From NCBI RefSeq assembly GCF_028453695.1, contig NC_135773.1, positions 14,446,001 to 14,510,000 on the forward strand: DNA of 64,000 nt. The letters run 5' to 3'. Position numbers and translations under genes: made by a program. The stretch is from Augochlora pura (Eukaryota > Arthropoda > Insecta > Hymenoptera > Halictidae). Below the pieces are notes generated by a model. That model did not search any database. It was not told the origin of the DNA and saw only the letters and a program-made list of their open reading frames with translations. Below are positions 1 to 10,070 of this stretch, in pieces; within the stretch, counting starts at the first letter, position 1; the number at the start of each line of letters is the position of its first letter.

Positions 1-2443
1 CCTGACATAATTCAATGATAAAAAAAAACACAATTGCATCGCCGATTCTTGAATATGGACGAAAATGAAGTGACCTGTTTAAAAGTAGGAGTAACCAACC
101 ATCCCTTTGATACATCACGCTGACTTATTCTATATACTTCCGAGAGGTTTCTAACAATAAACTGACGCAATGTACAGAACTTCGAGAAAGCAATAATAAG
201 CAGTATTCTCGTAAGCGGATTGCATCGAGTTGTATTAGAAATTTCGTAAAGGAATACAAGTTTTATTTCTGAAGCTTGTCCTTAACGGTTCGCCAACTTT
301 TTGCACGAGGCCATGACCCGTGCAAAGAATAATGGAATCACGACCAGTACGTAGAACGAAATCATGCGGATGGAACGAAGGATCGCTTTAATCAATCGAC
401 TTCGGAAGATCTCGTATCCGTTCCCGCCACGTAGCTTCATAAATCGTTTCCAAGAAGATTAAAAACCGAGCGAGGCGCGCGGCGCGCGGCGTCTTGAAGG
501 GTTCGGACTCAAACAAATTGCATCGCAAACAGCGCGCCCCGGATCCTCTCCGTCAAGGAGCGCGTGATTCTTTTACCGTGCCGTTTTAATTACCAGAATA
601 TCTCGGTTCGCGCGCGCGGAACTTCGCCGGTACCCCGCCCGCCGGCTCTCCCATTCTTTCGCCGCGTTTTACACCGTTAGCTATTTACTCGACTCATTAC
701 GCACGGACGTTAATTAACGTACACCTGCCGACACGAGCGTAAGTTAATTAATTAATTATACGCGCAATAAAGCTGTTCGGGACGCGGCCGTTAACGTTCG
801 TACCCGGCTTGTTCGCCGGCTATCGATCGAACTTCGCCCATTAGCATAACAGCTTCATCGTTGTCGGGCGCTCTCAGACGTCGCGGCGCGGTCGATCGAG
901 CCGCGCGAATCCGACCGGCGTGTCCTTTTTCCGCCGGAAGAATCTCACGCGTCATAAACCCGCGGAAATTACTTGCCGCGAATGGACCGAAGCTCTACGT
1001 TCCTCTCCTCGGTCACCCGTGTGAATCGCGGGATCGTGGATTCCGCCATTCAGAATTCATGATCCTGCCACACGCAAATTCCACAGATCGCCACCGCAGT
1101 CTTCGCCATGCGTTTTACTGGCGGATCTTTGATCGAATGCCGGTTATTTACGACGGATCTTAGGCTTTTCGGAGACTTTTATTGGTGTACAGTAGATTGA
1201 CTATATTGATCTGTCTTACAAATTATGAGAGGTGTTTTGTGACGAGACATTTTTTGATTGATTTTTTAATTGAGTAGCAATTTGTGTAGCATTGAGTCTG
1301 TTAGTAAATCTTTAAGTACAGGATCTGAATGACAGGCGCATTAATAGCACTATTTTAACAATTGTAATTGTTCGAATTGTGTTATAATAAGATAGCTTGC
1401 ATTTTTAATCTTCGTATTTCTTGAGAAATTCAATGTACTTAGTTATATGTACCATAATTTCTGTTAAATCAACAAATGTAATATATATGCGTAAGCTCTT
1501 CAAATTCTAATTCAAAAGGCAGAGAAACTGTACAATATACAGTTACGTATTAGAATCTCAACGAGAGTTGCAAACGAGAGTCCCAACAGCATCATCGATT
1601 CCTCCGGTCATCAAAATCGTCCGAGACATTTCGATGTATGTACTTGCTTACTCTGCGGAGACCTAACCGAGGAACTATACCTCGAGTCCATCCTTTAGTG
1701 TTGGTCTGAAGTAGCGCGCAGGTGTTTCGCCTAAGCCTAAGCGAAACTGGCAGGCAGCGACACTTTCGCCGAGCAAGGGGTCATCGGAGCCGAGATATCG
1801 AGAGTTTCCGCGGGGACTTTCGAACCGGGCCCCCACAAATCAGGGTCTCGCTTGTCGCGTGTTGGCCGGTTGTATCGCGACGCCGGGATCGCATAAATTT
1901 CGCGGGCACGTTTGAAACCGACGCGCGACGCCGGAGAAACCGAGGCTGCCGACTTTGCCGGATTGCCGCGCCGAGGTCGCGGACACGCGCGCCGCTCGGA
2001 TACATCTTTCAATTAAGCGGCATTGTCCGTGGCGGAACGTCGCGCGTTTCCACCATTCAACAAGTCCTCGAGCCGTTCTTGAGCCGAGACATATTTCCAC
2101 CGGCCGTGTCTCCCGACGCCAATTTACACCCTCCGGCTGTCGCGCGTCGCGTCCGGCGCCCCTCCCGCGCCTTGCGATCGCCTTGTCTTACCAGGACCGG
2201 CAGCACACGACGGTGAAAGTGTTGATCGGAATGCAATTTTTATATGTTGCATAAATTATAGAGCATCGAATTCCGTTTGAAATGTTTAAATATCGTGCAT
2301 GATCACTGAAATATAGACCGTCAAAGTTAACCAAGTTTTGCCCTTAAGGAAATCATTTATTACAATTAAATATATGTTGAGTAGATAAACTTCGCACAGA
2401 GGATGTAACAATAAATCTTTGACACTCCATGGTTATACTGTAT
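1..2443. other. noncoding mosaic, no gene seen
   Basis: AT-rich DNA at both ends surrounds two GC/CpG-rich blocks at about 470-1165 and 1690-2220. Open frames in the GC blocks overlap on both strands, have no recognisable domain, and are what GC-rich sequence gives by chance. Short TTAATTAA-type runs near 740-760 are simple sequence. No splice-bounded exon or RNA gene could be supported. Confidence 0.6.
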
Positions 2444-2670
2444 TTAACCCTTTGCACTCGAAGCCATTTTAAGCTTAAATCCAAAATTGCTATTTTGACC
2501 CTCTGCAGTATAGTGCTTAGTATAATTTGCTGTATGAGATTGAGTATTGTAACCCGTAAAATTGTTATGCTTTTATCAGAAGAGTATTTAACAGTGTCAA
2601 CATTATTTTGTTAATTATATAACAATTTTCATTGGCGCTTCAGAGGCGCCAATCGCATGCAAGGGGTTAA
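2444..2670 (+). mobile_element. TTAA-flanked MITE, family 1 (A-to-B orientation)
   Basis: The element begins TTAACCCTTTGCACTCGAAG (A end) and finishes with a B-type end, read outward-in as TTAACCCCTTGCATGCG. TTAA borders followed by CCC are the hallmark of piggyBac-superfamily elements, which duplicate TTAA on insertion. Just inside the B end is a hairpin with 8-bp arms at 2631-2638 and 2646-2653 (ATTGGCGC / GCGCCAAT). It has no coding capacity and so is non-autonomous. It shares its A end with the copy at 39049 and its whole layout with copies at 3990, 53820 and 61833. Confidence 0.75.
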
Positions 2671-3498
2671 CAATTGATCCGGTAACTGTAAAATTAGAAT
2701 TTTGTCAAAAGGCACCGATTTATTTTCAATGATTTATTAGTTCAGAATAATTGAAAGTGTCTATTAGAATTGTGTTTAAATTCTATCATTTACTGTATTG
2801 GAATTATATTTAAATTGTATTTGAATGGTTTTTGAATTGTATTCGTACCTTGTTAAGTTGTTCACTCGTCGCGATTACCTGGAAATTCCGGCGATCGTAC
2901 TAGAACGAAAGTCGGTTAGATTCGTTTCCGTCCGAGGTATTGGAAAATTCGTTCAGGTGGCGTCGTTTCGGGGCAAGGATCCAAACGCGTCCTGTCGGAA
3001 TCATGATTCATAGCGATATCCCCGGATATTCTATAGGAAAAATAAAAAGCTGTCCCATCGTGTGCTGAATGGGATGGCGGCGCGCGGGGGGTTGGCCAAC
3101 GGGGACGCGTGTCCGTCCCAGGTCGCAGTTAGGTGTGTATCCATGACTCTTGATATGCAGGACGAAGGGCAGTCTAAGGATGCAACGTGACCTCATCATC
3201 CGACCTGTTCTTTTCCTGCTGGGGACCATTACTGGTCACGTGGGAGGCGTTAGGCGAGCCGTCTATCCAGCTGCTCGCGAAAACGTTGACGCAAACGTCT
3301 GTCTGCTTGTGCATCGCGAATTTCATTTTGAAACGTGGACAAGGGCCATCCTTTCAAAAGGATTCCCTTTGGGAGTTACCTGGGAATAGTATAGGCGAGG
3401 GTTCTTTGCGACATTTTATTATTCGTAGTATTTTAAGACATTAGTTGAGACATTATTACTATGAATATCTCTGTCTAGAAATTTTACACAGGATTAGA
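2671..3498. other. noncoding, no gene seen
   Basis: An AT-rich stretch is followed by a GC-richer block at about 2860-3400. Short overlapping open frames in the block have no recognisable domain. Nothing further can be supported. Confidence 0.55.
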
Positions 3499-3804
3499 TT
3501 AACCCTTTGACTACGGCAGATTTTGGCATGGCCGTAGTTTTTCGTTACACATGCATTTTCTGAGAAAGTATATTAAAATATTCAAAATATCGAATTCTAT
3601 TACATTAAACCAATATTACTTGAAGTGAATAATAATTTTAAGCTTTTTTGCAACATATAACATAAATATTACGCAATATATAGTTAATCAAATTTAATAA
3701 TAAACGGGGGCGAAATTTGATCTTGACGCCTATTGGCGCCTACAGTGCCGGGAAGTCAACGTGTGTCGGACGACAATAGGCGCCAACAGTAGTCAAAGGG
3801 TTAA
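3499..3804. mobile_element. TTAA-flanked MITE with 16-bp perfect terminal inverted repeats
   Basis: Both ends read TTAACCCTTTGACTAC going inward, a perfect 16-bp inverted repeat bounded by TTAA as in piggyBac-type elements. Beside the right end, a 10-bp inverted repeat (TTGGCGCCTA at 3733-3742, its complement at 3777-3786) forms a subterminal hairpin with a GGCGCC core, like the hairpin of the element at 2444. The interior is AT-rich and non-coding. The terminal sequence differs from family 1 after base 11, so this looks like a sister subfamily. Confidence 0.75.
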
Positions 3805-3989
3805 TTCAAATTTTTGTAGTATGACTTCTTTCACAGCTACGTTAATTAATGCTTCTTCGTTCTTAATAATTTTCCTAAAAAAACGATATAATTTAGTTTC
3901 GATTTCAAAGTAATGAATAATATTCATATTCAGAAAATGTTGTATGAACTCTTCATCACGGATCTATATCCTTGTTACAACGCATAGTA

Positions 3990-4235
3990 TTAACCCTTTG
4001 CGGTGGAGTGGCGACTTTAAGGAGCCGGTAAAAATGATCATGTCACGTTTCAAAATAATTTTTATCAAATGTACTTATATTTAAAAAATTGCTAAAAGCT
4101 AGTATCTATTACATAAGTCATAAAATTCAAATTTATAATGTATAAAATACATCAATTTATGTAAAATGGAAACACTAAAAGTCTGAACAAATGTTTTGGA
4201 TTTCAAGTTCAAATGGCTCCGACTGCATAGGGTGA
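3990..4235 (-). mobile_element. TTAA-type MITE, family 1 (B-to-A orientation), right end decayed
   Basis: The left end reads TTAACCCTTTGCGGTGGAGT, a B end, and continues with the family GGCGACT block. The right end reads inward TTCACCCTATGCAGTCGGAG followed by CCATTTGAA, an A end with the flanking TTAA mutated. The interior matches the copy at 53820-54060 over nearly its full length, including shared TTTTTATCAAAT and AATGTATAAAAT motifs. It is the same family as 2444 and 39049, inserted in the opposite orientation. Confidence 0.7.
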
Positions 4236-5508
4236 AATATTTGTATAACTCAGGAGTGAAAGGATTGCGACAAAAACGTAGAATGCAAATAAACTCAATA
4301 GTATTGGGAAATTATTATATTATATTATAGGGAAATTATTCGAAGAGAATCTTGCTTGCCCGTGCGAACCAATCGCACAGACAACCGACCATTTTTCTAC
4401 CGAGCAAAAACTGGCGATAGCAGCAGCCATACTTCAAGTCCAACGTCCGTGGCCGATATCGGTCGCTTCATTGAGTAAGATAACGTTTCCACGTATCAGT
4501 CGTCGTTTCCCAGCATCCTCCAAAATACGGATCGTCGGTCACGTTACGAACGAATCGGTTGGCACATCTATCTCGCGTCGAACGCGTTCGAACCGACAGA
4601 GCCGGCGCCTCTGGTAAAAATAACAACTAATAAAGAACGCGTTCGAGAGCTATTTATCTACACAACCTTTTTACACTGTTTAAGATTCATTGAAGTATTG
4701 AGTCTGAACCCTTTCAGTGATAATATATCGTACACTTGCGTCGTTACGAAAATCTGTCGTTTCTCGTCTATTTCGCAGAATATTTATTAATTAGGAAAGT
4801 TGCAGGTGTCTGTAAACTTTTACATAAATTCCTGTGGGAAGCAGATAGTTTTTTTTATATTCACTGTATGGCAGCCTTTTAAATCTTCAAGTCGTTTATA
4901 TCTTGGTAATAGAAGGATTTTATTTGCATTTAAAAAATGTAAATAATATCTACATTTGGCAGATCACTTTCCAAATTTCCGTAACCAGATTAACGCGATA
5001 TCGTGTATAGAGCAAGGGGGGTTAATATCCATCAATGAATCGTAACGCTTAAACGATTAAAGTTTAAGTTGTTCAACAGGTCTCCCGATAAAGCCTGAAA
5101 CAAAAGTGCCAGCCCACATTTAGCTGATATCTAATTTCGCAAGTTTCAGTACCGAGCAATTTGATCATTTCGAGAGCTTTATCGTCAGAGCTCGCGGAAG
5201 GATGCGCCATTGGAAGAGGGATAATCGAATCGCGGCTGCAGCGATGAGATCGCCATTGAGTCGATTAGGGGTGGTCCGCCGCGGGAAGAAGCTTCGTGAC
5301 CTTCCCCGGCTTCTTGCCGGTCGGGGGCGAATAGAGTGCGCGACAAAGTGGAGTGCTGCACGAATAAAAGATTCAGTCCGGTCTCGTTGGCTAGCAAAGA
5401 TCCGTCGTCCCTCGTCCCTCCCCTATTCCTTCCCTTATTCTCCCGGTGTTCTCGATGGTTTCCGTTTCCGTCTGCTCCGTCTCTTCTCTCTCGCTCTCTT
5501 TGTCTGTC

Positions 5509-5512
<4 letters not shown>
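4236..5512. other. noncoding, possible further decayed TTAA element
   Basis: Unique AT/GC mosaic sequence. 4705-5025 may be another decayed TTAA element: it starts TGAACCCTTTC and ends in a reverse-complement TTAACCCCCCTTGC, with a palindromic CGATATCG near the right end. The inner terminal sequences do not align well, so I do not call it separately. GC content rises from about 5185 toward the following CT microsatellite. Confidence 0.4.

Positions 5513-5552
<40 letters not shown>
5513..5552. repeat. (CT)n microsatellite
   Basis: About 20 TC dinucleotides with a single TTT interruption, inside a pyrimidine-rich block. Frames reading through it give meaningless Ser-Leu or Arg-Glu runs. Confidence 0.95.
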
Positions 5553-7044
5553 CCGTGCTCGTCTCGCGTAAAGCAGATGTCGCAACGACTTTAGCCACGC
5601 CGCGCCGGTGTGCGACACGTATGCGACCAGCACGATTAAACTTTAAGGCTTCCGCGGTCGATCCTCTCACGAAGGATCCAGCCACATGGCGCGGCTCTTA
5701 GCTACCGAACGAGATGGCTCGCGCAGTAAAGCAATTCCGGACACATTGCGACGTGTTGCTGGGAGCTACTACCCCATCACCTGACGGGACACCAGACGTC
5801 GCGTCAATCGACTTGCTGCTGAGAGGGTTCCTTTGATTCGAGGTCTTGCAACCCGACGCTCCGAACGGAAACGTAGAACATTTGCAAATTGCCGTACCTG
5901 CTAGGAAATTTTTAATCCTATGTTATTCAACATATATAACAATAATAAATGTTGATTAATCATTTTCCAAACGTTTCCGAATTAATCTGATTTTTTACTG
6001 TTCTCGATTATTTGACAGTTTATATTAAGTTGTTTACGAAAGGTACCAAAAAATCTCTATAGTTGTTAAAAAAATTAGTGGATTTTTGAAACTTTGAAAA
6101 TGTTAACGTTCTTCGAAGCTTAGAAAAACGACGTTGACACAAGAATCGAATTGTTAATAATTTAAAAACATACTCAAGCTAAATATTCGTTTACTTATGA
6201 TATTCATCTTATATTTTTATAATAAGTTATCTGTAAAATTGTCTCCACTTTGTTCAACGTTTAAATTATAAAAGTCAGCGTATATTCAATCAACCGAATA
6301 CGGCATTTGCCCGTAAATAAATGATTAAACCGACCACAAGAAAAATATAAAGCACGAGCCATAAAATCGATGAAACATCGTCCTCCGCGCACGACGAACA
6401 GATGTCCCAACGCTTCCGAACAGGATTGCACAATGAATAATCGAGGCCCTCAATAGATCCCCATTCGATTTCACTTGCAGTCATTTCGAAACTGTTGAAC
6501 AGAGTCAAGCTTGCAATTTCCAGGGAATTAAGAGCGTCCACTTGTGGTGATGCGGGGCGGCAGGGCGGGCAGAGGGCACTTTGCGTCCGAGAAGTATTGC
6601 GTAATTGAATTTGGAAGTGCCGTGTGCTATCGGAAAGCCAGATCGCTATCACGGATTCCCCCCTTTTCTGGTAATTCACGGTCGTGAATCTTGAGGGCTG
6701 AGCGCTCTCGGTGAAAAGGACAAGTTGAAAATTGCCAGTCGGGTGAATTGACTGTTACGGTTGCTCTCAGAAGATGCCACTTCGAGTAATTCGATCGGAG
6801 AGTGGATATTCTCTTTGAAACTGCTGGCAGTTTCGCGCATTCTCGTTCGTGCGGCCTCTCTGCATTACCAAACCGTTCACGACGCGTTTAATAGTCCACT
6901 CCTACCGTATCAAGCATTTCTTGTTATTTATCGTGCCACCCCTGCCAGCTCTCTCCTGGCTTATGAAATCTTTTTTGTTTGATTGGTATTAGTTCGTAGT
7001 CTACGAGAGGCTGATTTTTTTGAAAACGAAATTAAGGATCCTAA
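5553..7044. other. noncoding apart from one doubtful small open frame
   Basis: A GC-rich start (to about 5880) gives way to AT-rich DNA to about 6290. A moderately GC stretch at 6290-6960 carries a small minus-strand open frame, listed separately. No other feature is supported. Confidence 0.5.
6290..6484 (-). CDS. possible 64-residue membrane micropeptide (doubtful)
   Basis: I do not recognise this gene. On the minus strand an ATG at 6484-6482 (G at -3) opens a 64-codon frame. The frame is also open upstream, for about 90 codons from an in-frame TAA near 6758, but with no other ATG. Residues about 39-57 (ILWLVLYIFLVVGLIIYL) form a strong hydrophobic helix six residues from the C terminus, preceded by an acidic SCAEDD segment and a CSSC motif. 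That would suit a tail-anchored peptide or the last exon of a membrane protein. A chance frame is at least as likely: no promoter, poly(A) signal or splice site clearly supports it, and no family is recognised. Confidence 0.18.
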   Translation of the reverse strand: MTASEIEWGSIEGLDYSLCNPVRKRWDICSSCAEDDVSSILWLVLYIFLVVGLIIYLRANAVFG

Positions 7045-7279
7045 CTACACATGGTGTCACAAAAGTTATTCAATAGTTACTTGAGGCCATTAGGAATATA
7101 ACTTTTCTCTTAGCTCGGCTGACGCAAAGCGATGAGTTGGTCTCATTAATCAGTGTTTTTTGTTAATAACTCCTAAACAAATCCGCCAATTACATTAGCA
7201 CTGAGGAAAAAGTTACTACAACTGAGAGATAAAACCTCTCGTTTCCCAATTCCGAGTAACTTTTACTACACCCCGGTAG
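7045..7279. mobile_element. probable Tc1/mariner-type MITE
   Basis: The ends are imperfect inverted repeats of about 22 bp. The left reads GGTGTCACAAAAGTTA just inside the border and the right reads inward GGTGTAGTAAAAGTTA. A GGTGTCACAAAAGT-like terminus and a length near 235 bp are typical of non-autonomous Tc1/mariner-superfamily elements, which target TA. The interior has no coding capacity. Termini have diverged and target duplications are not clean, so the exact borders are uncertain by a few bases. Confidence 0.5.
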
Positions 7280-9974
7280 AACCTATTGTACTTCTCTGTT
7301 ATGCTTCTTCATTAAAACGCTGTTTATTCAAAGAATGCGTCTACGCGGCACTAATTAGCCAAAGTGGCATATAATAGCGAAGTGTATCGCGTTTCGGAAA
7401 CCGCAGTCGGACTGAAAACGGCAGCGGCAGCCCCGCTGATATTCAATCTGCATCCGGCGGCGGAAGACTCGATTTTCGCGGAAGGCAGCGCGACTCGACT
7501 CGGCCCGGCATGGCGCGCGGGCCTGTCTCTTGTTAAATTCACGCTGCGTCGACGCGGCGCTCTCACTTGTCAGCCGGTTCATCATTAATTCCGCGCGTTA
7601 CAGTTCCGCCGGAGTCACGGGCAGCATTAAAATTGGATTGCCGGGGATAACTTCGGCCGAGTTCGAAACAGGTCGCGCGCGCGTCTTGGNNNNNNNNNNN
7701 NNNNNNNNNNNNNNNNNNNNNNNNNNNNNNNNNNNNNNNNNNNNNNNNNNNNNNNNNNNNNNNNNNNNNNNNNNNNNNNNNNNNNNNNNGCTCGACATTG
7801 GTTGATTGGTGACCGAGATTCCGCGTGAAACGACGCAGCTCCGTGCTCGAGAATTGACTGAAGTGTGCGGATTAAGGATGGGTTGGAAAGCGGTAAATAA
7901 ATTAAGATAAACAAGAAAAGGTAGCTGAATTTCTTTGCGTGATTACGCTTTGTGTACTACAAAGTGTTTGCTAAAAGGGAGATAATATCAAAGAGACCCC
8001 TGAAAAGACAGAGTCTACTTGCGGGAACAAGTAAAAGGAATAGGGTGGAATTGTTTCTTCAGTGGTCTCGTTCCACAGACAGTCGAGGTTGGTAATTCGC
8101 TAGTAGAAATTGCGAGTCATGTTAGGACAGGCGAATTTTCTTTTCTCTTGTTAGCATTAGTTAATCTTATGCGGGGAATGTTTTCTTGCGCGTTAGTATG
8201 TACCGCGGGACAACGGTATTTGTAGTCGAGAGGGACATTTTGCCGATGTTCCTCGCTTTCATCGTCGATGACACTGCGGAAGAGAAAGGAGAGAGTAGCG
8301 ATGAGTCGGTGGAAAAAAATGAAACGCATGCTGGCAGCCAATTAAAAGCATCGCTGAATCACGTGCGCTTTTATTCGAGGCAATTAGCTGTGTAACAATA
8401 GAGGGACGAGGGCCCGTAATTGAGTGACTCGGCTTAGAATAATAACGTTTTAAAAATACATTTAACTTCTATGTATTTTACGAAACGATGGGACAAATGG
8501 TGTTGCAGCTATGAATGAAAATATAGGTAGGCGTTTGTACGGAAGTGGCAGGCACGGGGGTCAACGATCTTGTTGTTAATAGAGAAACTTGTTGTTACGA
8601 TTACGGTGGAATACTTGTTAGTATGGGAAGAACTTCGGCCCGGAGTTTAAGTTCCCGCTTTGAGAATAACAGTGCGTGAGCGCGGGAACAATTATAACTT
8701 CGGGGGCTCGGTGTACGTGGACGAATCTTCACGGTGGTACGTAAATATTGAAGTCCCTTAGAGTTTAGCTTATAAAGTCATAAATTTAAGGAAAATAATT
8801 TCCGTCAAGCGCAATTTCCTGCAATGCCAGAAACCAGACTGGCATGTTAAATAATTGCAATTAAAGTGCGATACTTGCTAGACTGTGTACTTAACACTTT
8901 AACTAACCAAGTTAACAATTTCAAAAACGTCATTTTACCTAGTCGAATTAAAATTGATTAAGTCAAAGAAATAATTTCCATATCACGGTCAATCATTCTG
9001 TCATTCGGTATCAGTAACGCAATAGACAAAACGTTAAATAGGATAAAAACTATCTATTTCATTTGCGAGCTAAGGAACTTGAACAAACTGTTCGCACCTC
9101 GTATACAGCTTTCGACATTCTGTACAATTTCTGTCCAAAGTATACTCCCATGAAATTCTCCATTGGGTTTCTGTTTTCGTAGCGCGGCGGGAACGTGGAA
9201 TAGTTGAAGAGAGATTTCATTATTATTGCTGAGGAAATAATAGAAGAGCAGATTCGCCGGATTAACCGCGACGTAGGCTGACATTTTCCGGGGAAGTATT
9301 AGCTGTTTAACTACTTAGGTCGATGGTAATCCCCATTCTAGTTAACGCAAGTTCCCCCAAGGTTTCTCCTGACAGAAGAGGCGTCGAAGTTCCTGCATCC
9401 CATTAAAATTGGAATATCGTGATATCCTAAATCCCCTGTCGTCCTGTAATTTGTGTCAGTATCGTGGCGGATCGGTCGGCAACTTCCCTCATCTCGTTTC
9501 CGAAATACACTTTAAGCAGCTGAAAGGATTACGCCGGGAAGCAGAAATTAAACACGAAGATTTTACTTCATATTAGGAAGGCTGTGTGGACGCCGACAAC
9601 TTCGCGCGACGGAATTTTAAAACAGCTTAACACGCGGCTCTCTGGCCACATTCCACGCGAGAATATCTCGACTTTACTACAAATACGCAATTACTTTTAT
9701 ACCAGTTCTGCCGGTCCTTGTCTCGCAAATTTTGGAGACACTTTGCCGTCTAGAAAAAATTTTCATTTCACAAATCGTCGAATTTTGTATTATTGTAATT
9801 TTCTGTAAAAAAAAATCGTACAACAGTCTACTTACGCTTATTTCAAAGGGTGAAGTGTCTATTGGAATACTTCCTGCAAACAATCACGTATTCGATCGTT
9901 GCACATTATTCAGATTATTAAAACACGTCGATTGAAAATGAAATTGGTTATTACAGTCGCGAAAAGGTCTAGGT
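7280..9974. other. noncoding with assembly gap, no gene seen
   Basis: A GC-rich block (7380-7689) runs into a 100-N gap. Beyond it lies AT-leaning unique sequence with no recognisable exon, RNA or repeat. TTAACACTTT at 8891 and its complement at 9976-9985 are 1.1 kb apart and could be remnant TTAA-type ends, but the similarity is only about 10 bp. Nothing between them looks like a transposase. Confidence 0.5.
7690..7789. other. assembly gap (100 N)
   Basis: Exactly 100 consecutive N, the usual placeholder for a scaffold gap of unknown size. It interrupts a CpG-rich block, a context that is often missed in draft assemblies. Confidence 0.98.
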
Positions 9975-10070
9975 CAAAGTGTTAAACTATAATTAATATT
10001 TAAATTCCACTTTTCGGTAGTTCAAAATGTTAAACTGTAATTAAAATATAAATTCCACTTTTTGGTAAAA
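9975..10070. repeat. 48-bp direct tandem duplication
   Basis: Two adjacent 48-bp units (9975-10022 and 10023-10070) both carry GTTAAACT.TAATTAA and AAATTCCACTTTT.GGTA. They differ at a handful of positions, so the duplication is not recent. The units are AT-rich and non-coding. Confidence 0.8.

Noticed and set aside
8891..9985. Possible 1.1-kb element between TTAACACTTT and its complement
   Set aside because: Only about 10 bp of clear inverted similarity and no transposase-like sequence inside.
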